DNA from: Auricularia sp. M13
Lineage: Eukaryota; Basidiomycota; Agaricomycetes; Auriculariales; Auriculariaceae
Reading direction: 5' to 3'
Length of the DNA: 64,000 nucleotides
Assembly (NCBI GenBank): GCA_037042915.1
Contig: CM073196.1
Coordinates: forward strand, 2,666,001 to 2,730,000
The translations under genes were made by a program, and so were the position numbers. The notes beneath the pieces are model-generated. The model was given only the letters and a program-made list of their open reading frames with translations, made no database searches and had not been told where the DNA came from. Positions 20,571 through 32,484 of this stretch are shown here, in pieces. Positions within the stretch are counted from its first letter, which is position 1; every line of letters begins with the position of its first letter.

Positions 20571-23467
20571 TTAGTTCGATAAGTCTCGACCCCAAATGCC
20601 ACTGAATGCATCATCAATAACGTCGAAAGCCGCACAGGTCCGCGCAAAGCGTACCGAATAATCCAATCCATCATCAGCAACGCACGGGTCCTGGCGGAGA
20701 CGCCTTCGCTCCAGTAGACAGATCGCCATGCATACATCGCCGCAAGACCGCCCATGAACGACCAGTTACCAAGGTCAAAGACGGCTGCGTTCCCAATGTA
20801 CGCCAGGCTACCGAGGTGTCGATAGTTGAATGTGTCGCAAAGGGCCTCATCTACGTCCACCACATCCTCCGCAGGAGGGTGTCTTGCAAGTTTGGATAGC
20901 TTCTGGCCGAGGTACTTGCCCTGCTGCGATGCAACCTGTGCGGTCTGAAAGTGGAATTAGCAGGTCATTTGTTAAGTCGCGCGGAACAACGCACAGCAGG
21001 CAGAGAGGTGATCTTGCGTTCTAAGTCTTGCAGAAGAGCGGCCAGCTCGTTCAGACCCAACGTGCTGTCAGAATCGGTATCATATCTCTGGAAGAGCTCC
21101 TTGATCTATGAGGGTATCAGCCGCGGTGGGATGGCTAGCAAGTCGTGGATAATTATCACCTCCATCAAGTGGCCTGTGGTCATGGGGATTTTCTTCTTTA
21201 TACGCGCTACCATGATCTAGAACGAACGTAATAGTCAGCACAGAATCGCTGCGGCGACGAGCGGGTTATGTTCACCTGCCACTCGTCGTAATCAATTCTG
21301 TAATCGTGTTGAGAAAGGGAGTTGGAAAAAGTGGTCCGATAAAAACTGACCGTCCATCGTTGTTCTTGTCAGCCTCGGCCACAAAGTCGAGCAAGTGGCT
21401 CAGCACGGAGGTTTCAATCTACACCACAAGTCAAAATTTCATCGTAAATGCACTCCTACGCGGGCGTACCGTAGCGCAGTCGCCGATCGCATAGACGCTC
21501 CCAAGAGGCGTGCCCTTCACCTGAACACGTCGTAAGTTCAGGACAAACTCCGACCACAAAAAGCTTATGCGCACCCGCAAGTGTGCATCCGTTTCGATGG
21601 CCTTCTTGTGCACCTGGTTCGGAACGAGCCTCGTCACGCGTTCGCTGAACGGACTTTTCGAGACACCAGTGCTCCAGAGGACAAAGTTGGCCGGGATTGA
21701 ATGCTCGATAAGTCTTCCTGCGTCGTCCTTCGTGGTGTATACCACGCGATCTGGATGTACGGCGTGCACGCTGAACACAAATTTATGAGATGCCAGCCGA
21801 GGGTGCAGGGAAGCAGACGCACCGAGCATTTACGATCACGTCAACCTCATCCTTTTGGAACTTGTGCTCCGCATATTTGCTGATGGCTTCCGAGTACTTT
21901 GTGGTGACGTCTTTCAGTAACAGATAAGCAAACGATAATGCACGCACAGTATTCAAGATGTGGTCCCGCGATTGAATGACGGATATCTTGACTTCCTCTC
22001 GAACAAGCTTCGGGAACTGCGAGGGGAGTTATGACGGACGAGTGTGCTGAGAGCAACAAAACGTACGTAGTTGATGATGTCCTCTTGACAAAAGTCGTAG
22101 ATTTCCTATAAGCAGAATGTTAAGTGCGACGGACAGAACTGCAGATAAAATCATTGTATACCGCTGCAGTTTCGACGCCGGTAGGGCCACCACCGCAAAT
22201 GACGAAGCTAAGTAAACGCTTGCGCTCCTCAGCAGTCGTGGTCGGCAGGCTGGCGGTCTCGAAGTTTTCTGCCAGACAGCCAAAATCAGCCAGTGGATCG
22301 CGTCCGCAGCACTCTGTTACACATACGGAGAATGCGTCTGCGAATCTTGCGCGCGTCCTCGATCGTCTTGAGCTGGAAGCAGTTCTCCAGTCCGGGCACG
22401 CCATGCGTCGCCGAGACCGAGCCGCATGCGATGATGAGCTTGTCGTACCTTTCAACTGCAACGTCAGTTTCCGCAATGAAAGGAAGGTAGGGAGAGATAC
22501 GTACGGAACGTAGATATTTCGCGTCTGTCCGTCAGGTCCGGGAGTTTCGATTTCGAGCAGGTGGTCGTTGAACGCGACGTCGACTGCAGTACCGAGGATA
22601 TAGTGTCCATGCACGCGCGCTATGATCTTGCGTATGGACTCCATGAGCGAGCGGGGAGAGACAGTTCTTCGAGTGTCTCAGCGTATGTTCCATGCTCGCA
22701 CGAGCATTACACACCCGACGGCGGCAGCTGCGGGGGAAATTGTGAGCACACGCATCCAGCGGGAAGGCGCGACAGACATACACGGTAAGAGAGGGGTAAA
22801 GAGCGTTGTGGTCGAGGGCGAGACGAGGGTAACATGGTAGTCGTTCGGGCGGAGAGTCTTGAGCACAGACATGGCCTGTTGCACCGCGAGTAAGCTCGAC
22901 GTTGCGCGAGATAGCGACGCAAGGACATACACCCCAACCAGCGCCGACGATGACGAGCCGAGGTTTCTGCGCCAGCGCCTTGTTATGCTCGGAGTCCTGA
23001 GAGCGCTAAGTATAGTCGACGGCCGAGCGAGCCGTGCGTCACACCTCGTCGTCGACGAGCACACGCGCGATGGGCAGTTTCTTGGGGCCTCCAATCTCCG
23101 GGTGCAGGGCCAGCGGCGACACGGGCACGCGGTCGACATGTCTGCTACCGTCAGCGCGAGTCTCCAACGGCTGGCTGGCCATGGACGGTGCGCACCGTGT
23201 GTTGTATGTGAACGCGTCGTGGATGAAGATGGCGCCTCCCACGACAATGATGCCCAATGCCGTCGACAGCGTCACGTACGCGCATCCCTTCGCGACCAGG
23301 AACACACGGCTGAGCACCTTCGATCGAGGCTTGGGCGGCGGGGACGGTGGAGGCGGCGTCGCCGTGGACTCGAGTCTTCTCGGGATAAAAGGAGCACGTC
23401 TAGGCAAGACAGGCGGCCGCAGCGCGTGCGAGAACGCGCCTGACGCTGCTACGCGCCGTCCCAGCAT
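20571..23467 (-). CDS. NDE1: External alternative (type II) NADH dehydrogenase with EF-hands
   Basis: A non-proton-pumping NADH:ubiquinone oxidoreductase on the outer face of the mitochondrial inner membrane. The start MLGRRVAASGAFSHALRPP is a basic, acid-free presequence, followed by a membrane segment (VTLSTALGIIVVGGAIF). The FAD site is PRLVIVGAGWGAMSVLKTLR and the NADH site LSFVICGGGPTGVETAAEIY. Further marks are HYILGTAVDVAFN, ANFVLWSTGVSKSPF and GTPLGSVYAIGDCAT. Next comes an inserted calcium-binding unit with two EF-hand loops, DKNNDGRIDYDE and DTDSDSTLGLNE. The C-terminus (NYRHLGSLAYIGNAAVFDLG, RALLMMDWIIR) ends GIWGRDLSN after a last intron. The junction near 22720-22790, after LFTPLLP, does not resolve cleanly and may hide an indel or a tiny exon. 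Confidence 0.9.
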
Positions 23468-23635
23468 TGCAGTACGGTGCAGGACAGGAGAAGGTTCGCG
23501 GTCAAACTGTTGGCGATCAACGCGGCTGCATCCCGCCAGCGTGTCAGGCTCAGACGTCATAGTCTTCGCAAGTAAGGCACCGCGCTTCAAAGCTCATACG
23601 AATCCTCGAATTACTCCTGTTCAACTACAAAATGT

Positions 23636-25171
23636 CTATGCGAGCTTCGTGGCTTTCGCGTAAAGAGAATCGACGACCTTGCCGACCTGCTCCAGCATCT
23701 GGATCGCGCTCTCGTACGCGACATCCTGGTCCGGCTCGTCAAACACGAGCAGGCATCCGCGCCCTTGGTCCAACACGCCATGGAAAACCTTGTCCAGGAT
23801 CATCTGCGACAACCTTTGGAATGGTCAGCAAAACCGTTGCATAATTTCAGAGGCGCCGCTACGAACTTGGCTTCCACCCGCTGACGGTCCTGCCCGACGC
23901 TCTGCGCCACAAAAGCAACTTCCACGACCGAATACGGCTCAATGATACGCAACAAGTTCTGCTCGAGCAGCGTGTCGTACAGCGCGGCGAGATGCGAGCG
24001 AATCGTCGGGTCGCTCGAAAGCTCGTCGCGGTAGTCGCGGAGCGCCTTTTCAAACTCGGCCAAGTTGCGGTTCTGGTGCGCGCGCGCGACGGCGCGCATG
24101 CTCTCTACTTCTCGCAGCTGTGCGTACCGCAGAGCAAGCTTGATCGAGAGCAACGAAGTCACGTCTTCGGGCTAGAATCAAATCAGAAATCTAGTTCTTG
24201 CGAGAACAGGGGACGACGAACCAAGTTGAGCATGATCTTGCACAAAAGCATGTACTTGAGGCTGTTGAGCGCCTGAGGGTCGTCATGCGAGCTCATGTTC
24301 TCGAACGTCTCGAAGAAGTACGAGTACGCCGTCTTGTAGTCCTTATCCTCGGCATGCAACACGCCGCTCTGCAGATCAAGCTGAGCCTGCAGATGCGGCG
24401 GGCAGTAGATGGCGTTGGCCGCCGTCCGGGAGCTCGTGAGCGCGGCCTTGGCCTTGGGCATGTTCCCCAGGCCGCGGTAGATACGCGATTCAAGGAGGTG
24501 GACCTCTGTGAGGATGAGTTTGTCGTCGAGACGCTTGAGTTCGGCGAGAAGCGAGTCGACGAGCGCGAGCGCGGGTTTGAACGAGTTGGAGTCGAGGTAG
24601 AGCGCGACGAGACGCGTCTCAAGCGACTGCTTAAGGAAGATGCGTTTTTCCTTCTTGGCCCATTCTATGTTTTCTAGTATCACGTCCGTTTGGATCTGCT
24701 CGCTGCCGGGGATGCCGCTGAACAGGTCGAGCAGCGAGCGGACTATGTGTGCCGCGTGAGAAATTGTAAACCGTCCACTGAGCAACTACGTACTGAGACG
24801 CGCGGTCTTCGCCTTGGCTGTCGAGGACATGAACGAGCGCGACTTGCGGACGACGTCGGCCAGCGCCTGCGCATTCCTACCCGATGGTCAGCCCAAACGA
24901 GGCGGCGCCAGAGTCGCAACAAATCGCGCACTTTTCGTCGCGATAAAGCTGGGCTAATCTCGTCAGCGCGGCCTCCTGGTCCTTCAGATGCTGGTCTGCC
25001 GCGTCCGGGTCTGAAATGCGGGGCTAATGAGCTGGGCAAAGCCAGACGCACGCCGGCGAGCGCACCATTCGCGGTCGAGTCGAGAATGGACTGGTACAGG
25101 CGCTCTGCCTTGCGCGGGTCTGAGGCGGCGGCGGCGGCGGCCTGTTCGAGCAATTGAGTGGACGAGGACAT
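23636..25171 (-). CDS. RPN6: 26S proteasome lid subunit RPN6 (PSMD11)
   Basis: A lid subunit that clamps the regulatory particle to the 20S core. The start [19 protein letters not shown] is followed by [36 protein letters not shown] and the solenoid [48 protein letters not shown]-like repeats and [20 protein letters not shown]. The PCI domain is in the last two exons ([56 protein letters not shown]), ending LYAKATKLA. Introns are short and in phase; the first can be read with a GT or a GC donor. Head-to-head with RPN8, 74 bp between start codons. Confidence 0.94.
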
Positions 25172-25245
25172 GGGCGAGGGAGGGATTGAACGCGTAAGGA
25201 CGCGCGTCTCGGGAGTTGCCCTTTCTTCGCCTGCTCGCTCGCACA
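25172..25245. promoter_or_regulatory. Bidirectional promoter between RPN6 and RPN8 (74 bp between ATGs)
   Basis: It drives two subunits of the same proteasome lid. No TATA box, and no match to the yeast Rpn4 element GGTGGCAAA on either strand. GCGCGTCTCGG at 25202-25212 is shared exactly with the SEN2/CLP1 promoter. Confidence 0.6.
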
Positions 25246-26425
25246 ATGGTCGCTACATCCACAGAACAGGTCAGCGTGTCCTGCGTACCCCGCCCCGCCC
25301 CCGCCTGTGTATGCTGACCGGCGCCGCAGCTGACAGCGCTCGCGAGCACAACAGTCAGTGCGTGCCCGTTCTTCGGCCTGGTGGCAGACGCGTTCCTGAC
25401 GCTCTCCTCGCTGCAGTCGTCCATCCGCTCGTCCTGCTCTCCGTCGCAGACCACCATGCCCGCTCCGCCGCACGATCTCCCCACAAACGCGTCGTCGGCG
25501 TGCTGCTCGGCCAGGACAACGGCAAGACCGTCAACGTCGCCAACTCGTTCGCCATCCCGTTCGAGGAGGACGACAAGGACCCCAAGACCTGGTTCCTCGA
25601 CCACAACTACATTGAGGGCATGTGGGAAATGTTCAAGAAAGTAAATGGTAATTATTTTCCAATTTATTCTGTGCGCAGACGCTCAACAAGAGTGTAGCTC
25701 GCGAACGCATGATTGGATGGTACCACTCTGGACCCAAGTTGCGCGCCAGCGACCAGGAAATTAATGAGCTGTTCAAGCGGTTTATTGCACGGCCCGTAAT
25801 GGTCATCGTCGACGTACGGCAACAAGCTGTGGGAATCCCGACAGACGCATACTTTGCGGTAGAAGAAATCAAAGATGTGAGTTCTCGCATCCGTCCATAC
25901 ATCCTCCTCTCATATGCCATATTAGGATGGCACGGAAACCGGAAAACCTTCCTGCATGTGCCCTCGGCAATAGAAGCGGAGGAGGCAGAGGAGATTGGCG
26001 TCGAGCACCTGCTGCGCGACATCAAAGACAGCACGACTACCACGCTCTCCACGCGGGTCGCCGAGCAGCTGGCGTCGCTACGCGGCCTGCAGTCGCGCAT
26101 CCTCGAGATACGGGACTATCTGCAGGCAGTCGCCGGCGGGAAGTACCCCGTGAACCACCAAATCGTGTACCTGCTGCAGGACGCGCTCAACCTCCTACCC
26201 GACCTCGCGGACCCGCAGACAACCAACTCGTTCATTGCGAACACCAACGACCAGCTTCTTGTCGTCTACCTGAGCAGTTTGTCGCGCGCTATCATCGCGC
26301 TCCATGCCCTTGTCGACAACAAGGCCGCTAACGGCAATGCGGAGCTTGAGGAGGGGAAGAAGCCTGAGCCGCCCAAGAAGGAGGAGAAGGAGAAGGCAAA
26401 GGAGGAAAAGAAGAAGGCCGCCTAG
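25246..26425 (+). CDS. RPN8: 26S proteasome lid subunit RPN8 (PSMD7), MPN domain
   Basis: The non-catalytic MPN partner of the deubiquitinase RPN11. Exons: 25246-25269 (MVATSTEQ), 25330-25357, 25417-25640 ([60 protein letters not shown]), 25679-25876 ([40 protein letters not shown]) and 25926-26425 ([40 protein letters not shown]). The protein ends in a Lys/Glu-rich tail. Intron 3 is only 38 nt. One base is missing at 25943-25946: DGTETGK must continue TFLHV, which needs five A rather than four, so the last exon starts out of frame as written. The MPN domain lacks the metal-binding JAMM motif, as expected for RPN8. Confidence 0.94.
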
Positions 26426-26744
26426 TTGTTATGGACAGTTCTTCCTGCTGCCTCAACAGAGATCGCTTTCGTCAAGATAGATATAATAATCCTTCGTCCT
26501 CCGCTGGGCCTGACTATAGCTGGAAGGTTTACTTGAATGAGCGGGCGTGAACTGGTGCAAACGGGTCATGTTAACCACCTATGAACAAGGAATCATGTAA
26601 AGCATGCACAGCAAAGGAGGCACAACGATACAACACGGTACATGAAAGGGTTCTGGAGATAGTTACATAGAAGGGTTTGGCGGTTGTGGACGGTGGAAGG
26701 AAAGCATAAGGCACCGCAAGCATGTTGCGGGGTCATCGTGCACT
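26426..26744. other. Convergent 3' intergenic region, RPN8 / UBE2C
   Basis: About 320 bp between two stop codons facing each other. It should hold both terminators and poly(A) sites, including an AT-rich stretch with ATATAATAA near 26479. No gene is supported. Confidence 0.5.
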
Positions 26745-27653
26745 CTACGCCGACTCCGGGTGGCGGTAGTGCTTCATCAATTGGGACTTGAAATCTGCCA
26801 TGACGAATAAGACGCATGGCCGGTAAACAAGTTTCGAAACTAACCTGGCGAATCCCACAGCTGAGCGGCTTCGTTGTTGAGCGGGGAAGCGTTGTTCGGT
26901 TCTACCGTGCCATCAGTTGTGCACGTGACTTGTTCAACATGCCGGTCACGCACCTCCGAGGAGCGATTGCAGCGAAAGGAGGATGGTGTGCACGCTATAG
27001 ACTGCCGACCACTTGTCCTGAGTGGGAAGGTTTTTTGAGTCGCGCGAAGACAAGAAGAAAGTTGTGAAAGCGTACCTGGAGGATATCCAAACAGATGTTG
27101 CCCGCCAGGTCGACGTTGGGGTGGTAGCAGGGCGAGTCAAACTTGATCGTAGGCGGCGCGTACGGGTAGTTGCTTGGGAAAGGCGATGGAGATTTTGAAC
27201 GTCAGCCCGGCGTAGACCTGGCGTGTTGTGAGCGACGCGCTTCGGAGGTAAACGCGTGAAGCACGCACCGTGGCGGCTGGGCCCTCGATTGTGCCTATCC
27301 AGTCGAAGAGGTTCGCGTCGGACCGCGGAAAGGCACTCTACAGCCAGCGTAAGCGAGAGCCGTCACGCAGCACCACGAGCAAAACGCACGATTCCTTGCG
27401 AGTTGGACATCTAAGACACGCGTTAGCCATGAATGGCAGAGGCGTACGCTGCACAAGCAGGAAGGCTCACCATCAGCTGCATGAGCTCGTTGCCCAGGCT
27501 GCAAAAACCTGGGTCAGCCAGGCGGCACATGGACTATAGCTACATGGTGGGTGCGCACCGTTTCGTGACGCTGCCCGATGCTTCGGAAGACACGGCGGAG
27601 ACTGCGTTCTTGGAGACAGCGGGCGAGCGGGCATGCACAGCGGCGAGATCCAT
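26745..27653 (-). CDS. UBC11: Ubiquitin-conjugating enzyme E2-C (UBE2C/Ubc11), anaphase-promoting complex E2
   Basis: The E2 that starts ubiquitin chains on mitotic cyclins with the APC/C. The start [20 protein letters not shown] gives an N-terminal extension ending [14 protein letters not shown], then [20 protein letters not shown] and [19 protein letters not shown]. The catalytic fold follows: [20 protein letters not shown] with the HPN motif, then [12 protein letters not shown] with the active cysteine, [20 protein letters not shown] and [17 protein letters not shown] last small exon ends [16 protein letters not shown]. An extra base near 27174-27175 (CCCAAGC instead of CCCAGC) breaks the frame inside SIAFPSNYP, probably a sequence indel. 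All six introns are GT-AG and in phase. Confidence 0.9.
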
Positions 27654-27948
27654 TGGGACGAGGAATGGGACAAGGGTCAACGGACAGAATAGGATGTGGT
27701 TGAGGCAGAGCCACGCTTTTCAATCCCCGAATGGTCGGGGCTTTAGCCTCCGGGCGCTTACGGACGAGGCAAAATGTCCTGTAATGAGGCAAAAACAAAA
27801 TAAGCTGCCACTGTGCCAGCACTAGTGCCCGTGTATGCGTCGTCTGAGCGTGCGAAATTTCCCTAAGTAATGCCAAATGGGGTTTTGCAGTGTGAACCCG
27901 GTTGTCGGACAGTGACGTCCGGCCGAGTGTTCCTTCGTCAGGCTTGTC

Positions 27949-30900
27949 ATGTCGTCCATAGCCAACTTCCAGCCCACGACGAACGAGCTCGCGCTCTCCA
28001 ACCAGATATTCCTTCTGGCCGACCCCCAGAAGCTGGGCATCGTCACTGGCGACGCCGCCATCAAGGTCTTTAGCGGCGCCGGTCTGCCCAACGTCCAGCT
28101 CGGCGAGATATGGGCTCTCGCCGACCCGGACAACAACGGCTTCCTAACCCGCAAGGGCGTCGCTGTCGCCCTCAGGCTCATAGGCTGGGCCCAGAAGGGC
28201 GAGACGCCATCCGCGGCGCTGCTCGCAAAGCGTCAGTCCCTGTTTCCCGTCTGCTGCGGTCAGCTGACGCCGCCCAGCGGGACCCATCGCCCAAATTGAC
28301 GGCGTGTCGTCGTCGCTGCCGAAGCCTGCCAGCCCAGCGCCCAGGTCTCCGCAGCTCACTGGGTCCATGCCTGCCGCGTCGTCGTCGTTACACCCGCCGC
28401 TGTTACCACAGGACCGAGCAAAGTTCATCAAGTTGTTCAACGGTTCGGGCCCCGTGAACGGTGTCCTGGCAGGTGGGTATTGTCAGCATACTCCATCTGC
28501 ATTCCTCCTCAATATCCCACAGGCGAGAAGGCGCGAGAAATTTTCCTCAAGTCCAAATTACCTTATGAGAAATTATCTCAAATATGGTGCGCTTCAAACG
28601 CCGCCTTGCAGATAAAGACTGAATGTATTTGTACTGCGCAGGAATCTCGCAGATACTCGCTCGCGCGGCGCGCTCGACTCCACGGACTTCATCATAGCCA
28701 TGTATCTAATTCAGGCATCCATGTCCAACCAGTTGCCTGTGCTTCCGCCGACGCTGCCTCCGGGGCTGTACGAGGCGGCCTCTGGCGGCGTCGCGGCCCA
28801 TTCGACAGGGACGAGCTCGTTGAGCGCAGCCTCGCCCACAGCGCCGGCATTCAGACCAGCCGTCCAGCCTCCGCCGCCCAAGCCCGTCATGCGCAATACC
28901 ACGGGTTCGCGTCCACCCCCTCCCCCAATTCCCGCGCGGTCTGCATTCCCGCTGGCACAGCAGCAACCGCATTGGGATGTAACGCCACAGGAGAAAGCCC
29001 AGTACGACGCTTTCTTCGACCAGCTTGATACGCTGAAGACCGGATTCGCGGGTGGCGATGTCGTCGGACCCTTCTTGCAAGAATCTACCCTTCCAGATGA
29101 TACCCTTGCTCAGATATGGTGAGCGCTGCCGTTTTGGAAGCTTAGCATGGACTAAGGGTTTTTTAGGGATCTCGTTGACTCTCGTGGCGAGGGCCGCCTT
29201 AACAGAGAGCAATTTGCAGTGGTCATGCACATTATCACCAACAAGCTCGCAGGAAAGGAAGTCCCTGCCGTCCTGCCTCCAAGCTTAGTTCCGCCGTCCA
29301 TGCGCGTCGCGAGTCTTGGTGCATCAGCCTTCGGGGCAGCCGCGTTTCAGCAGCAGCAGCAGCAGATGCAGTCCCCTCAGCCCCAGAAGGATTTGTTCTC
29401 CCTCGATGACACGCCTCCGCCGTCCGCTGTGCAGCCGCCTGTGCAACCCCAATTTACCGGCGCGCTCTCCCAGCAAATGACGGGCCAGTCGCTTCCAAGA
29501 CAAACTACAGGTAACCAGCAGCCTTCAGCGTTTGGCACGCCTTCCACCTTTGGCGGACCTTCGGCCTTCGGCGCGCCAGCAGCGGCTCAATCTCCCTTCG
29601 GGCAGCCTGCGTTCAATCCCCAGGCACAGGCATCACCATTCGGACAGTCCACTGACCCCTACGCTGCCTTCAGCCAGGTCCAGCAACAGCATCGTCCTGC
29701 TCCGCCGCCTCCACAGCCTCATAAGGATCTTCTTGGAGATGACGAGGACGAGGCCGCTGCCACTGCCGCTGCACAGAACCTGCAGACCTCTGCTGAAATC
29801 GGTAATATCAAGAATCAGCTAGCGTCTACGAATCGCACCCTGGAGTCAACCCGCCAGGACCGCGAAAGCCTCGAGAAGAGCATCGAATCTAATGCATCGC
29901 AACTGGCAGCCCTGCAGACCCAGCTGGCCTCAGCAAAGGCTTCGTACGAGACGGAGTCGAAATTGCTTGCCTCGTTCAAGGAGAAGTATGCCGAGCAGAC
30001 GGCGGAGATCAACAAGACGCGCGAGGAGCTCATTGCGGCGGAGAGCGATTTGAGCGCCATCAAGCTGGAGAAGACGGAAATCGGCGGTGCCGCCCTGCGC
30101 GACAAGGACGAGGTGCGCGCGCTCCAGAAGCGTATGAAGGAAGTCGGCGATGAGGTCGAAGCGCTTAAGGCCGAGGTCGAGAAGGCCAAGAAGGACGCGC
30201 GCCAACAGAAAGGCCTGCTTGCGATTGCCAAGAAGCAGCTCGCCGCCGCCGAAGAGAATCGGGCGCGCGCCGCTAAGGAGCTTGAGGAGGTGCAGGCGGA
30301 AATCGCAGCGGACAAGGTTGAGCTCGACACCGTCAACGAGGCCATCGAGAAGCTCAACGCTGCTGCTGCAGTTGCGCCCGTCCCTGCAACGGCGACGCCT
30401 AAGGCTACGACTGCGCAAATTCCCATCGAGGAGGCAGGCATTCCGCTTCCGCCGACCGCGGTTGCCACCCCGGTTCCTGCACCAGCAGGAAAGAGCCTGA
30501 ATCCGTTCGAGAAGCTTGCCAGGCAGGACAGCGTCGCTGGAGCAGGCACGCCTCCGCGCGTCATGTCGCCCTTCGGAACCCTTCCGTTCGCCGCCGCTGC
30601 TATCCCCACTCCACCCAGTTGGGCCGCCGACCTCGTCTCCTCCGCCCGTTGTTGCACAAACGACCGGTGCCAGTAGCAATGCGCCAGACTCTGCGCATAC
30701 TGCTGGTGATGATCCTTTCGGGCTCGACAAATTTGACGAGGTGTTCTCCACCCCGACGGAGAATATCGCGTCGCCTCTTGCGCACAGTCCGCCGCCCGGG
30801 CTGAACTCGTTCGCTGTTCCCTCTGCTCTTCCTGATGCTGCCCTCCTGCATCGCTGCTTCCCCCTGGTCTTGAAGACCAGTCAGGTCTCCAGAAGCCCGA

Positions 30901-32484
30901 AGATGCGGCCGAGACTGTCTTCCCGCCTATTGACGCTGTCGCTGCTGCCGCTGCTCCACCAGCCGCGAAGAAACCCACGAGCGACGATCTGCCGCCCTTG
31001 ACTGAAGTTGAGAGGCATGATGATGAAGACACCAGTAGCGATGAGGAGGAGGCGAGCGAGAAATTTACACACATCACCAAACCCAGCGACTCGGACGACT
31101 GGGTTAGTGCCAAGGAGCATGCCGCGGAACCGACCGTGACACAGGGCAACGGCGCGGCTGCTGAGGCCAGCAAGGCTCCTACGTTCGATGACCTTTTTGG
31201 TGCCCCTTCGCCCGTTGCAGAGCCTGTTGCTTCAGCTGTGCTTACCAGGCCAAAGTCTCCGACATCCAACGCCAGCTCGCCCAGACGGCCTGTGTCCATG
31301 CTTCCGCCGAGATCACTGAGCCCAAGCTCGATGCATGGTTCGAAGGATCCATTTGGCGCTCCACAAGGCTTTGACGCGACACCGTTTGAGCCTCCCGTTG
31401 GCGAGTTCATTCCTCCGCCTATCATCGAGACAGTGTTGGAGCCAACGCCGGCGCCTGTGGAGGCAGCTAATACCTCTGGTGTGAGCGACTTCGACGAGGC
31501 CATGGGTCGCCTACCGACCAGCAACGTCGCGCCGGCGGCTCAATTTTCAGCCTCCTTTGACGACAATTTCGACTTTGGCACGGCTTCAGCCTTTGCCCCT
31601 GCTCCCTCACAGGAGGCCGCTGCCCCTGCACCGGTGGCAAATGGCGCGCAGGCGAATACGGTGGGATTCGACGACGTATTCGGCCTAAACGGTACCACAC
31701 CAGATGCAGCAGTTTCTTTCCCGTCTGTGGGATCCCCGCTCACATCGACGGCTCCGGCTCTGGATAACAAGGCAGGCACCGCACAGCCCTCGTTTGACGA
31801 TGTTTTCGGGACTACGGACCCGGGAACGAAAGAACAAGCTCCTGGCAAAGCTAATGGACACGCCCCGACGGACTCGATGTCTACGGTCGAGACAGCTTCT
31901 GCTCCGCCGTCACAGGCTCACGGTAGCAGTGCACCTCGACCCATGTCCCCGAGCGCCGATGGTGGGATCAAGACGCCGCCTCGCCAATCGTCACCACCTC
32001 CGCAAGCCATTACCCGGTCCACCTCAATGAGATTCAGATCCTCGTCTCCTAAGCCCAAGGAAAAGTCTAAGGCAAAAGACTCGCCCGAGAGTAGCACTGG
32101 ACCTCGGCATTCGAAATTGAGCGTTAGTCCCTTCTCTTCTTGTGTTGTATTCTGCAATGTACTCCTGCTAATCCACACCGCTTACAGCTTTCCTTTTTCG
32201 GTCGCGGGAACAAGTCGAAAGACAAGAAATCGAAAAAAGAAGCACAACAACATCTAGCGCCTCCGCACGACGACACCCCTGAGGGCGCTGCGACGCCAGC
32301 GGCGGACGATGACTCGGACGCGGTCAAACAATTGTGTGTCATGGGCTTCAGCAGAACCCAGGCGGTCGCAGCATTGGAGAAACATGGTTCGTTTAGGCGT
32401 GTTGACTGTTGTCCATCCGCTGATGCTTCGTTGTTCTTGCCAGGGTACGACGTCCAACTCGCTCTGAACAGTCTTTTGCAGTGA
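27949..32484 (+). CDS. EDE1: Ede1/Eps15-like EH-domain endocytic scaffold
   Basis: An early clathrin-mediated endocytosis scaffold. It has three EH domains: the first opens MSSIANFQPTTNELALSNQI and includes ADPDNNGFLTRKGVAVALRL; the second spans DRAKFIKLFNGSG to NLADTRSRGALDSTDFIIAM; the third spans TPQEKAQYDAFFDQLDTLK to DLVDSRGEGRLNREQFAVVM. A Gln/Pro/Phe-rich linker follows, then a long coiled coil (about 29800-30390, EIGNIKNQLASTNRTLEST onward). After that is a disordered region with DPF and FDDxF-like motifs (DDPFGLDKFDEVF, PTFDDLFGAP, PSFDDVFG). A C-terminal UBA domain (VKQLCVMGFSRTQAVAALEK, then YDVQLALNSLLQ) closes it. The frame jumps by one base near 30619-30623 and back near 30851-30864, so an 80-residue stretch lies in another frame. 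Confidence 0.9.

Noticed and set aside
23800-24162. Independent minus-strand gene
   Set aside because: It is the PCI-domain exon of RPN6, in phase with its neighbours.
29815-31524. 569-codon open frame on the minus strand
   Set aside because: It is exactly antisense to the coiled-coil and disordered part of the Ede1-like gene. Ser/Ala/Gly-rich composition is typical of a GC-rich shadow frame.
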